The notes: generated by a model not told the origin, from the sequence alone. DNA of 20,299 bases from Oxalobacteraceae bacterium UBA6018 (GCA_002428015.1 DIZW01000098.1:1-20299), one strand, 5' to 3'; counted from the first letter of the stretch, positions 1-7,579 are shown. Translations and numbers: made by a program.

Positions 1-1
1 G

Positions 2-2479
2 GGTGCGCCGATCGTGCCGGACCGTCTGCAACAACGGCTGGAGCAGTACCACGCGCTCGGCGGCCTGTTTTCCAATCTCTCGATGGTGGACGTCAAAGGC
101 GACCAGGTCGCCAACCTGGACGCCCCGGAGGCACGCGGGCGGCAGAATTTCTCGCACCGCGAACACTTCATCGAGACCATGCGCACTGGCGCGCCGGTCA
201 TTTCGCGCCCGGTGATGGACCAGGTGGCGGGGCGCCCGCTGGTGATCATGACCGCGCCTATCCGCGCCGCGGACGGGCGCATCGCCTACCTGCTGATCGG
301 GATGATCGACCTGGGCCGCGACAGCTTCCTCAGCGCGCTGACGGCGGCCCGGATCGACCAGGGCAGCCACTTTTACCTGATGACGTCGGACGGCGTCTAT
401 GTCGCCCACCCGGATGCAGCGCGCCTGCTCACGCGTGTGGGCGCGCGTGGCGACCCCAACGCCGCGCTGCGCCAGGGTCTCGGCGCCGACGACGGCACCG
501 TGCGCGCCACCCTCGGCGGGAGTGGCGAAGCCCTGGTCACCACGCGCCGCATGCGCTCGACCGGCTGGGTACTGGCGGCCGTTTATCCGACCGCGCAAGC
601 GTTCGCGTTCACGGATCAGGTGCGCCTGAATGCGGCCATCATCGCGATGGTGCTGATCGTGGTGATCGCACCGGTGATGTGGCTGGTGATCGACCATGAG
701 CTGCGGCCGCTGGCGCGCCTGGCCGAGCACATGCGCGCCGGCAGCTGGAGTGCCCAGGCCAGCTACCGCGAGGATGAACTCGGCGAGCTCGCGCGCGCCT
801 TCGACCAGCTGATGGACGAGCGCCAGCGCGCCGCCCAGGCCGTGGCCGAGAGCGAGCGCAACCTGCGCCTGGTGGCCGACAACGTGCCGGCCCTGGTGGC
901 CTACGTCGACAGCGAGCAGCGTTTCGTGTTCGGCAACGAGCGCTACAAGACCCTCTTCGGCGACGCGGGCGACCAACTGCGCGGCAAGCGCGTGGTGGAC
1001 GTGATCGGCGCGACGATGTACGCGGCCAGCCAGGCCCACATTCTCAACGCCCTGCGTGGGGAGCGCGTGTGCTTCGAGCGGCCGCGGTTGGGCGACGGCC
1101 GGCTGAACTGGGACCGCGTGTCCTACAACCCCGATTTCGACGAGCACGGCAAGGTACGCGGGTATTTCGCGCTGGTCGACGACATCAGCGAACTCAAATC
1201 GACCCAGCTGGTGCTGGCCGCCAGCGAAAAGCGTATCCGCACCATCACCGATGCGCTGCCGGTGCTGATCGCCTATGTCGACACCGGGCGGCGCTACCGC
1301 TTCTGCAATAGCGGCTATACCGCGATCAGCGGCCGGGCCACCGAGGACATCATCGGAAAGAGCGTGGCCGAGGTGTTCGGCGCCAAGGCGTATGAAGCCG
1401 TGGCCGGGAACATGGATGCCGCGTTGCGCGGCGAACGCATCTCGTTCGAACATGTCGACGCGAGCGCGAACAGCGCGGCCAGGGGCGCGCCCGCCATTCT
1501 CCAGTACGACTATATTCCCGACATCGGCAGCGACGGCAAGGTGGCCGGCATCTACACCATGGTGCAGGACGTCACCTCGCGCAAGCAGACCGAGAATGCG
1601 CTGATGTCCCAGCAGCGCCTGCTGCGCAGCGTCGCCGACAACCTGCCGGCCCTGGTCAACTCGATCGACACCAACGGCCGCATCCGCTTCGCCAACCGCC
1701 AGCACGTCGAGTGGACCGGGCTGCCGCTGGAGCGGATCGAAGGCGCGCCGATCGCCTCGCTGCTCAATGAACAGGAACTGGCGGCGCACCAGCATTTCTT
1801 CAACAAGGCCATGCAGGGCGAGCGCACGCGCTGGAGCTTCGAGCGCCGCCTGCGCGGGGAGCCGCGCTATTACCAGGCCGACTATATCCCGCAGACCGAG
1901 GGCGGCGTGGCGGTCGGCGTGACCTGTCTGGTCAACGACGTCACCGACACCAAGCAGGTCGAGCGGCAGCTCAACGCGCTGGCGCGTTTCGACGCGCTTA
2001 CCGGCCTGCCCAACCGCACCCACCTGGTCGAACGCATCGCCCGTGCGCTGGTGCGCAGCAGCCGCTCCGGCACCCGGGTCGCGCTGATGTATCTGGACCT
2101 GGACAAGTTCAAGTCGATCAACGACAACTTCGGCCACGGCGGCGGCGACGCGGTGCTGGTCGAGTTCGGGCGCCGCCTGTGCGCCTGCGTACGCCAGTCC
2201 GACACGGTCGGGCGCCTGGCCGGCGACGAATTCGTGATCCTGCTCGAAGGATTGCAGGGCGACGCCGAATGCGCGCGCGTGGCGGGCAAGATCATCAGCA
2301 GCATGGAGCGTCCGTTCGACATCGACGGCGTGGCGCGCATCGTCACCACCAGCGTGGGTGTGGCCACCTGCGGCGGCGGCGCGGCCAGCGTCGACGGGCT
2401 GCTCAAGCACGCCGACGAGGCGCTCTACCGCGCCAAGGAAAAGGGCCGCAACCGCTACGCCTTGACCGCGCTGGCCTGA
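2..2479 (+). CDS. Membrane diguanylate cyclase, Cache-HAMP-PAS-PAS-PAS-GGDEF (5' end outside window)
   Basis: The frame is open from the first base, so the N-terminus (signal anchor and first part of the sensor) lies upstream; the GTG at 14 is probably an internal valine. Visible in order: the rest of a periplasmic double-Cache sensor (to about 620), a membrane helix (about 628-694), a HAMP linker (about 695-850), three PAS domains (about 851-1205, 1206-1595, 1596-1970) and a GGDEF domain to the end. The signature is AGDEF (2219-2233), a variant known in active cyclases, and an RxxD inhibitory site (RQSD, 2192-2203) lies five residues before it. By family knowledge it makes c-di-GMP from two GTP in response to an extracellular ligand and is product-inhibited. 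There is no EAL domain. The three PAS units resemble each other (ADN.PALV..xD), suggesting internal duplication. The ligand is unknown. The domain call is firm. Confidence 0.93.
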   Translation, partial: GAPIVPDRLQQRLEQYHALGGLFSNLSMVDVKGDQVANLDAPEARGRQNFSHREHFIETMRTGAPVISRPVMDQVAGRPLVIMTAPIRAADGRIAYLLIGMIDLGRDSFLSALTAARIDQGSHFYLMTSDGVYVAHPDAARLLTRVGARGDPNAALRQGLGADDGTVRATLGGSGEALVTTRRMRSTGWVLAAVYPTAQAFAFTDQVRLNAAIIAMVLIVVIAPVMWLVIDHELRPLARLAEHMRAGSWSAQASYREDELGELARAFDQLMDERQRAAQAVAESERNLRLVADNVPALVAYVDSEQRFVFGNERYKTLFGDAGDQLRGKRVVDVIGATMYAASQAHILNALRGERVCFERPRLGDGRLNWDRVSYNPDFDEHGKVRGYFALVDDISELKSTQLVLAASEKRIRTITDALPVLIAYVDTGRRYRFCNSGYTAISGRATEDIIGKSVAEVFGAKAYEAVAGNMDAALRGERISFEHVDASANSAARGAPAILQYDYIPDIGSDGKVAGIYTMVQDVTSRKQTENALMSQQRLLRSVADNLPALVNSIDTNGRIRFANRQHVEWTGLPLERIEGAPIASLLNEQELAAHQHFFNKAMQGERTRWSFERRLRGEPRYYQADYIPQTEGGVAVGVTCLVNDVTDTKQVERQLNALARFDALTGLPNRTHLVERIARALVRSSRSGTRVALMYLDLDKFKSINDNFGHGGGDAVLVEFGRRLCACVRQSDTVGRLAGDEFVILLEGLQGDAECARVAGKIISSMERPFDIDGVARIVTTSVGVATCGGGAASVDGLLKHADEALYRAKEKGRNRYALTALA

Positions 2480-2493
2480 GAGGCTTTCGATCA

Positions 2494-2608
2494 TGCCGCG
2501 CGCATCACGCCAGAAAGCGCCCACTCGTCGCTGCAAATGCTCACCATAGCCCGCGCTATGGCTGCGCTTTGCGCCCAGATTGGCCTCTTTCCGGTGCGCT
2601 GCTCGGCA
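2494..2608. repeat. Long imperfect palindrome with strong central hairpin
   Basis: The core is CATAGC (2545-2550), loop CCGC, GCTATG (2555-2560), extended to CCATAGC/GCTATGG. It is flanked by GCAAATGCTC (2533-2542) and GCGCTTTGC (2564-2572), which pair imperfectly. Pairing resumes further out between CCAGAAAG (2510-2517) and CTTTCCGG (2587-2594), and between TGCCG (2494-2498) and CGGCA (2604-2608). The unit begins 14 bp after the cyclase stop and ends 48 bp before the converging LysR stop, so it could end transcripts from either side, although no T-tract follows. The same core layout occurs inside the element at 7417-7579, which points to a dispersed repeat family. Confidence 0.6.
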
Positions 2609-2656
2609 CGCCCGAAAAAACTCAGCCTCAGGCGCACGGGGGCCGCGCGCCTGTTC

Positions 2657-3559
2657 CTACAGACGGCTTTTCAGCACATCCAGAAAACCCTTCAGCACCG
2701 GAGAGGCGTTGTCGCGGCGCCAGGCCAGGCCGGTCTCGACCAGCGGCGTGGCCTGCGACAGCCGGTGATATTCCACGCCCGGGCGGCGCAGGTTGCCCAC
2801 CGACTGAGGCACCAGCGCGATGCCCATGCCGGCCGAGACCAGGCTGACGATGGTCTGCATCTGGATCGCCTCCTGCCCGATCGCCGGGGTGATGCCGGCC
2901 GCGTGGAACACGGCCAGGATCGCGTCGTACAGGCCGGGCGAGATCGCGCGCGGGAAGATAATCAGCGGCAGCGGCGGCAGCGAACGCAGGTTCGCCTTGG
3001 TCTTTCCGCGCAGTGCGGGCAGCTCGGCCGGGGCGGCCAGGATCAGCGGCTCGTTGAGCACCGGCAGGTAGTCCAGCTCGGCCTTGACTTTGTCCGGCAG
3101 TGGCGGAATGAGCAGGCCGGCGTCGACGCGGCCCTCGAGCAGTTCTTCGAGTTGCAGGTCGGAGGTCGCTTCGCGCAGGGTGATGTGCACCTGCGGATAG
3201 GCCGCGCGGTAGGCGCGCAGGAAGGGCGGCAGGACGCTGTAGTCGGCCGAGGACACGAAGGCCAGCACCAGGCGGCCGGTCTCGCCGAAGGCCGCGCGCC
3301 TGGCCAGGGCCGGCAGCTCGGACGCTTGCGCCAGCAGGCGGCGCGCCTCCGGCAGCAGGGCGGCGCCGGCCGCGGTGAGCGCCACGCCGCGCCGGTTGCG
3401 CTCGAACAGGGCGGCGCCGATCAGCTCCTCGAGCGCGAAGATGGTCTGCGACAGCGGCGGCTGGGTCATGTGCAGGCGCGTGGCGGCGCGCCCGAAGTGC
3501 AGCTCCTCGGCCACGGTGACGAAGTAGCGCAGCTGGCGCAGCTCGATGTTGGTGGACAT
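2657..3559 (-). CDS. LysR-family transcriptional regulator, divergent from ilvD
   Basis: 300 aa, the usual length for the family. The N-terminal winged HTH (about residues 6-65) carries typical LysR sequence (ELRQLRYFVTVAEELHFGRAA, then PPLSQTIFALEELIG and LFER). Residues about 92-295 form the periplasmic-binding-protein-like effector domain. The chosen ATG gives the standard short leader before the HTH, but no clear Shine-Dalgarno precedes it. The gene is transcribed away from ilvD across a 108-bp AT-rich spacer with a dyad, the classic layout for a LysR protein controlling its divergent neighbour and itself. By analogy it may regulate ilvD in response to a branched-chain amino acid intermediate; the target and effector are inferred from position only. 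The family call is secure. Confidence 0.93.
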   Translation of the reverse strand: MSTNIELRQLRYFVTVAEELHFGRAATRLHMTQPPLSQTIFALEELIGAALFERNRRGVALTAAGAALLPEARRLLAQASELPALARRAAFGETGRLVLAFVSSADYSVLPPFLRAYRAAYPQVHITLREATSDLQLEELLEGRVDAGLLIPPLPDKVKAELDYLPVLNEPLILAAPAELPALRGKTKANLRSLPPLPLIIFPRAISPGLYDAILAVFHAAGITPAIGQEAIQMQTIVSLVSAGMGIALVPQSVGNLRRPGVEYHRLSQATPLVETGLAWRRDNASPVLKGFLDVLKSRL

Positions 3560-3566
3560 GTCTGTG

Positions 3567-3601
3567 ATATGAATAAAGTATTACACACTATTAAATCATA
3601 T
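3567..3601. promoter_or_regulatory. AT-rich divergent promoter/operator between lysR and ilvD, with a dyad
   Basis: The 108-bp spacer is markedly AT-rich against GC-rich surroundings. It holds an imperfect dyad: ATATGAATAAAGTA (3567-3580) and TATTAAATCATAT (3589-3601), the second reading ATATGATTTAATA on the other strand. Such T-rich/A-rich dyads between divergent genes suit a LysR-type binding site. Several -10-like hexamers overlap it on both strands, so a single promoter cannot be fixed by eye. The binding protein is presumed to be the adjacent LysR regulator. Confidence 0.5.
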
Positions 3602-3657
3602 ATTGGACAACTCGTGGCACATGGGGCATGCTAGCGCTCTTATTCGTTCGCCCCTCC

Positions 3658-3663
3658 AGGAGA
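3658..3663 (+). promoter_or_regulatory. Ribosome binding site of ilvD
   Basis: AGGAGA lies just before the ATG at 3668, a strong Shine-Dalgarno with short spacing. It fixes the ilvD start and excludes upstream alternatives. Confidence 0.8.
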
Positions 3664-3667
3664 CCCC

Positions 3668-5530
3668 ATGCCGACTTACCGTTCCCATACCACCACCCAG
3701 GGCCGCAACATGGCGGGCGCGCGCGCGCTGTGGCGCGCCACCGGCATGAAGGACGGCGACTTCGACAAGCCGATCATCGCCGTGGTCAATTCGTTCACGC
3801 AGTTCGTGCCTGGCCACGTACACCTGAAGGACCTGGGCCAGCTGGTGGCGCGCGAGATCGAGGCCGCCGGCGGCGTGGCCAAGGAATTCAACACCATCGC
3901 CGTGGACGACGGCATCGCCATGGGCCACGGCGGCATGCTCTATTCGCTGCCTTCGCGCGACCTGATCGCCGACTCGGTCGAATACATGGTTAACGCCCAC
4001 TGCGCCGACGCCATGGTGTGCATCTCGAACTGCGACAAGATCACTCCCGGCATGCTGATGGCCGCCATGCGCCTGAACATCCCGGTGGTGTTCGTCTCGG
4101 GCGGTCCCATGGAGGCGGGCAAGGTGGTCAAGGTGGTCAACAATGAGCGCAAGGTCATCAAGCTGGACCTGATCGACGCGATGATCAAGGCCGGCGACTC
4201 GACCGTGTCGGACGCCGACGTGGCCGAGGTGGAACGTTCGGCCTGCCCGACCTGCGGTTCGTGCTCGGGCATGTTCACGGCCAATTCGATGAACTGCCTG
4301 ACCGAGGCGCTGGGCCTGTCGTTGCCGGGCAACGGCACCGTCGTGGCGACCCACGCCGACCGCAAGGCGCTGTTCCTGGGCGCTGGCCGCCTGATCGTCG
4401 AACTGGCCAAGCGCCACTACGAGCAGGACGACTACTCGGTGCTGCCGCGCAGTATCGCCACCAAGGCGGCGTTCGAGAACGCGATGGCGCTGGACGTGTC
4501 GATGGGTGGCTCCACCAACACGGTGCTGCACCTGCTGGCCGCGGCCCACGAGGCGCAGGTCGAATTCACCATGGCCGACATCGACCGCATCTCGCGCATC
4601 GTGCCGTGCCTGTGCAAGGTGGCCCCGATGACGGACAAGTTCCACATCGAGGACGTGCACCGCGCTGGCGGCATCATGTCGATCCTGGGCGAACTGGCGC
4701 GCGCCGGCCTGCTCGACACCTCGCTGCCGACCGTGCACAGCCCGACCATGGGCGATGCGATCGCCAAGTACGACATCCGCGTCAGCGACGACCAGGCGGT
4801 GCACCACCTGTTCCGCGCCGCGCCGGGCGGGGTGCCGTCGCAGGTGGCGTTCTCGCAGTCCGAGCGCTACGAGCAGAACGACCTCGATCGCAGCGCCGGC
4901 TGCATCCGCGACCGCGCGCACGCGTATTCGCAGGATGGCGGCCTGGCGGTCCTGTACGGGAACATCGCCGAGAAGGGCTGCATCGTCAAGACCGCCGGCG
5001 TGGACGAGAGCATCCTCAAGTTCTCCGGCAAGGCGCGCGTGTTCGAAAGCCAGGACGCGGCGGTCGAGGCGATCCTGGGCGACACCGTGCACGCGGGCGA
5101 CGTCGTCATCATCCGCTACGAGGGTCCGAAAGGCGGCCCTGGCATGCAGGAGATGCTGTATCCGACCTCGTACATCAAGTCCAAGGGGCTGGGCAAGGCC
5201 TGCGCGCTGTTCACCGACGGGCGCTTCTCGGGCGGCTCCTCGGGCCTGGTGATCGGCCACGCCTCGCCGGAAGCGGCCGAAGGCGGCGCGATCGGCCTGG
5301 TACAGGAAGGCGACATGATCGACATCGACATCCCGGCGCGCACCATCGCGCTGCGCGTGGGCGCCGAAGAGCTGGCGCACCGGCGCGCGGCGATGGAAGA
5401 TCGCGGCCAGGACGCCTGGCAGCCGCTCAACCGCGAACGCTTCGTGTCGCAGGCGCTGCAGGCCTACGCCGCGCTGACCACCTCGGCCGACCGCGGCGCC
5501 GTGCGCGACCTGGCGCAGCTCAAGCGCTAA
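3668..5530 (+). CDS. ilvD: Dihydroxy-acid dehydratase
   Basis: 620 aa, close to E. coli IlvD (616 aa) and collinear with it from the N-terminus (MPTYRSHTTTQGRNMAGARA). It dehydrates 2,3-dihydroxy-isovalerate and 2,3-dihydroxy-3-methylvalerate to the 2-oxo acids, the penultimate step of valine and isoleucine synthesis, in the cytoplasm. Expected cofactor residues are present: Asp81, the NCDK motif with Cys122-Asp123-Lys124 (the lysine is carbamylated in the family), and the cysteine cluster CPTCGSC at 193-199 for the iron-sulfur cluster. The C-terminal DGRFSGGSSG motif carries the catalytic serine. The NSFTQFVPGH segment near residue 45 matches the E. coli-type clade. No other ilv gene is adjacent; its neighbours are a divergent LysR gene and a converging SDR gene. 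It looks intact and functional. Confidence 0.98.
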   Translation: MPTYRSHTTTQGRNMAGARALWRATGMKDGDFDKPIIAVVNSFTQFVPGHVHLKDLGQLVAREIEAAGGVAKEFNTIAVDDGIAMGHGGMLYSLPSRDLIADSVEYMVNAHCADAMVCISNCDKITPGMLMAAMRLNIPVVFVSGGPMEAGKVVKVVNNERKVIKLDLIDAMIKAGDSTVSDADVAEVERSACPTCGSCSGMFTANSMNCLTEALGLSLPGNGTVVATHADRKALFLGAGRLIVELAKRHYEQDDYSVLPRSIATKAAFENAMALDVSMGGSTNTVLHLLAAAHEAQVEFTMADIDRISRIVPCLCKVAPMTDKFHIEDVHRAGGIMSILGELARAGLLDTSLPTVHSPTMGDAIAKYDIRVSDDQAVHHLFRAAPGGVPSQVAFSQSERYEQNDLDRSAGCIRDRAHAYSQDGGLAVLYGNIAEKGCIVKTAGVDESILKFSGKARVFESQDAAVEAILGDTVHAGDVVIIRYEGPKGGPGMQEMLYPTSYIKSKGLGKACALFTDGRFSGGSSGLVIGHASPEAAEGGAIGLVQEGDMIDIDIPARTIALRVGAEELAHRRAAMEDRGQDAWQPLNRERFVSQALQAYAALTTSADRGAVRDLAQLKR

Positions 5531-5550
5531 GCGGCGCCGCAGCGCGCTGG

Positions 5551-5573
5551 CGGCCACGGACCATCCGTGTGCG
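5551..5573. terminator. Candidate bidirectional terminator hairpin between ilvD and the SDR gene
   Basis: CACGGA (5555-5560), loop CCA, TCCGTG (5564-5569), with GC-rich flanks that extend the stem imperfectly. It lies in the 51-bp gap between two convergent stops, where a shared terminator is expected. No T-tract follows on either strand, so intrinsic termination is uncertain. Confidence 0.35.
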
Positions 5574-5581
5574 GCCGGCCG

Positions 5582-6328
5582 CTAGCACTGGGCCAGGCCG
5601 CCGTCGAGCGCGATCTCGGCGCCGGTCATGTAGCTGGCGTCGGCGCTGGCCAAGAACAGCACCGCGCGGGCGATTTCCTCGGCCTGGCCGAAGCGCCGCA
5701 GCGGCACCTGGGCCGTCATGGCCGCGGCCAGCTGGCCCAGGGCCGTCTCGTCCATGCCGATCTTGCCGAAAAACGGGGTGGCGACCGGGCCCGGGCTGAC
5801 GGCGTTCACGCGGATGCCGCGCGGCGCAAGTTCGGCCGCCAGGGTGCGCGTGAACGAGCGCACCGCCGCCTTGGTGGCGGCCAGGATAGCGAAGCCGGGC
5901 ACGCCGACCTGGTGCAGGAACGAGGTGGTCAGCACGATGCTGCCGCCCTCGGCCATGAGCGGAGCGGCCTGCTGCACGCTCAGGAATAGGCCTTTGACGT
6001 TCAATTCGAACTGGGCGTCGAACTGCGCTTCGCTGACCTCGGCCAGGGTGCCGGCGGTGCCGGCGCCGGCGTTGGCGAACAGGACGTCGAGACGGCCGAA
6101 ACGGGCCTTGACCTCGGCGAACAGGGCGATTACCTCGGCGCCGCTGCGCAGATCGGCGCGTAGCACGGTGGCGCCGGGACCCAGTTCGCGCCCGGCTTCT
6201 TCGAGACGCGCCGGGTCGCTGCCGGTGACGATCACCCGCGCTCCCTCCGCTTGCAGAAGGCGGGCGCTGGCCAGGCCGATGCCGCTGGTGCCGCCGGTGA
6301 CGAGGACGATTTTGTCTTGCAGTTTCAT
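5582..6328 (-). CDS. Short-chain dehydrogenase/reductase (SDR) lacking the catalytic tyrosine
   Basis: 248 aa from the ATG at 6326-6328, chosen because GGAAAG lies just upstream and the protein then starts in the normal SDR way (MKLQDKIVLVTGG); an in-frame ATG 20 codons earlier is less likely. It is a classical Rossmann fold: TGGTSGIG (residues 11-18) binds the dinucleotide, NAGAG is at 86-90, and SPGPV follows strand 6. Of the Asn-Ser-Tyr-Lys tetrad, Asn110, Ser136 and Lys153 are present but residue 149, where Tyr is expected, is Leu (CTG, 5882-5884). Substrate is unknown. The gene may have lost activity, be a non-canonical oxidoreductase, or belong to a subfamily with this substitution. It is divergent from a LysR regulator that probably controls it. 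The fold call is secure; catalysis is not. Confidence 0.9.
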   Translation of the reverse strand: MKLQDKIVLVTGGTSGIGLASARLLQAEGARVIVTGSDPARLEEAGRELGPGATVLRADLRSGAEVIALFAEVKARFGRLDVLFANAGAGTAGTLAEVSEAQFDAQFELNVKGLFLSVQQAAPLMAEGGSIVLTTSFLHQVGVPGFAILAATKAAVRSFTRTLAAELAPRGIRVNAVSPGPVATPFFGKIGMDETALGQLAAAMTAQVPLRRFGQAEEIARAVLFLASADASYMTGAEIALDGGLAQC

Positions 6329-6432
6329 GCTGGGCTTTCCGTGTGGTTGAGAAGGCTCCACTATCGGGCCGCCGGGCCGCACCCGCAACGCGGATGTTTT
6401 GAGGCGTCGCGATAGAAAAACTAAGGCGGAAC

Positions 6433-6461
6433 TTGACGATCCGGCAAGCCGCTGCCATCAT
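6433..6461 (+). promoter_or_regulatory. Putative sigma-70 promoter for the LysR gene at 6494
   Basis: TTGACG (6433-6438), a 17-bp spacer and CATCAT (6456-6461) lie about 33 bp before the ATG. The -35 box matches 5 of 6 and the -10 box 4 of 6. It sits in the 165-bp divergent spacer with the SDR gene. Confidence 0.4.
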
Positions 6462-6493
6462 CGATCCCCCATCCACGACCAACGATCCGCCGC

Positions 6494-7420
6494 ATGCGTG
6501 CGCCCCACCACCTGAACGCCTTGCGCGCCTTTGAAGCGGCGGCGCGCCACCGCAGCTATGTGGGCGCGGCCGCCGAGTTGAACGTGACCCCGGCCGCCGT
6601 GAGCCAGCTGGTGCGTTCTCTCGAACAGGCGCTCGGCGTGGTGCTGTTCCAGCGCGCCCAGAGCGGGGCGGCGCGCCTGCGTCCGACCGAGCCGGCGCTG
6701 GCGGCGCTGGCCGACCTGCAGGCCGGCTTCGATCTGCTGCAGCAGGCGCTGGGGCGGCTCAAGCTTGGCGCCGAGCGGGCCATCGTGCGGGTGACGGTGC
6801 CGCCGGCGCTGGCCGACAAGTGGCTGCTCGGGCGCCTGGAGCGTTTCGGCGCCCAGCATCCGCACATCGAGCTCAGGGTAGAGACCAATCCGCGCCTGGC
6901 CGACTTCACCGCCGACCAGGTCGACGTGGGCATCCGCTACGGCGCCGGGCACTGGGCCGGCCTGCATGCCACGCGCCTGATGGGCGACGCGTTCTTCCCG
7001 GTGTGCAGCCCGGCGCTGCAGCGCGGCGCGCGCGCGCTGGCCTGCGCCGCCGACCTGCGCCACCATGCGCTGATCCACGACATGTCGATGCGCGGCGAGC
7101 CGGCTTTCACCAGCTGGCAGAGCTGGCTGGCGTGCGCCGGCGTGGCCGGCATTGACACCATCCGCGGCATGCAGGTGAACGATTCGGCGGCGGTGGTGCA
7201 GGCGGTGATCGCCGGCGCCGGGGTGGCGCTGGGGCGCAGCGTGCTGGTGGACGAGGATCTGGCGGCGGGGCGCCTGGTGCGGCCGTTCGGCGCCGCCCAG
7301 GCTTCGCGCTTCGCCTATTTTCTGGTGCGGCGCGAGCAGGGTGCGCCGGCGCCGGCGGTGGCCGCGTTCTGTGCCTGGCTGACGGCCGAGGCGGCGCGCC
7401 AGGCGAGCGTGGACCACTAG
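6494..7420 (+). CDS. LysR-family transcriptional regulator, GcvA-like
   Basis: 308 aa. The N-terminal HTH spans residues about 5-64 (LNALRAFEAAARHRSYVGAA, ELNVTPAAVSQLVRSLEQALG, LFQR), followed by a substrate-binding domain (about 90-295). Sequence features resemble the GcvA/AmpR group: LNALRAFEAAAR at the start, DVGIRYG in the effector domain and SWQSWL further on. It is divergent from the SDR gene with a 165-bp spacer and probably regulates it; the effector is unknown. The stop TAG (7418-7420) lies in the CTAG that bounds the repeat element: TA belongs to the presumed target duplication and G is the element's first base. The reading frame is nevertheless of normal length, so the insertion did not truncate the protein. 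Confidence 0.93.
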   Translation: MRAPHHLNALRAFEAAARHRSYVGAAAELNVTPAAVSQLVRSLEQALGVVLFQRAQSGAARLRPTEPALAALADLQAGFDLLQQALGRLKLGAERAIVRVTVPPALADKWLLGRLERFGAQHPHIELRVETNPRLADFTADQVDVGIRYGAGHWAGLHATRLMGDAFFPVCSPALQRGARALACAADLRHHALIHDMSMRGEPAFTSWQSWLACAGVAGIDTIRGMQVNDSAAVVQAVIAGAGVALGRSVLVDEDLAAGRLVRPFGAAQASRFAYFLVRREQGAPAPAVAAFCAWLTAEAARQASVDH

Positions 7421-7579
7421 TGTCCTGAGTTACAGATTCGTTGAATAAATATGGCGAAAATCGTCCTGATACTGCGTCGCAAATGCTCGCAAGGCCTCGG
7501 CCTTGCTGTGCTTTGCTCCTTGTCTCAGGGCGATTTCGCCACATTTATTATTCAACGAACTAGCAACTCAGGACACTAG
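7417..7579. mobile_element. MITE-like palindromic element with CTAG ends (possible IS630-type target)
   Basis: Perfect 15-bp terminal inverted repeats, CTAGTGTCCTGAGTT (7417-7431) and AACTCAGGACACTAG (7565-7579), continue inward as an imperfect match (TTCGTTGAATA 7437-7447 with TATTCAACGAA 7549-7559; GGCGAAAATCG with CGATTTCGCC) for about 47 bp per side. The interior is also self-complementary: GCAAGGCC (7489-7496), TC, GGCCTTGC (7499-7506), within CTGATAC/GTCTCAG. The whole unit could therefore fold into one hairpin. It has no coding capacity. TA within CTAG on both sides (7418-7419, 7577-7578) fits a TA target duplication, and IS630 is known to prefer CTAG; the family link is an inference. 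A purely structural repeat or bidirectional terminator is the alternative. Confidence 0.7.

Noticed and set aside
2537..3634. 365-codon plus-strand frame across the palindrome and the LysR gene
   Set aside because: The reverse strand encodes a complete LysR protein; this frame is Arg/Gly/Gln-rich and crosses a non-coding repeat.
3596..5557. Long open frame antisense to ilvD (about 650 codons)
   Set aside because: It is a GC-rich shadow frame opposite a certain gene; the His/Arg/Ala/Gly/Val-rich translation has no domain and no ribosome binding site.
6329..6388. Longer SDR start at 6388
   Set aside because: It adds a 20-residue tail without family similarity; the ATG at 6326-6328 has a ribosome binding site and starts like other SDR proteins.
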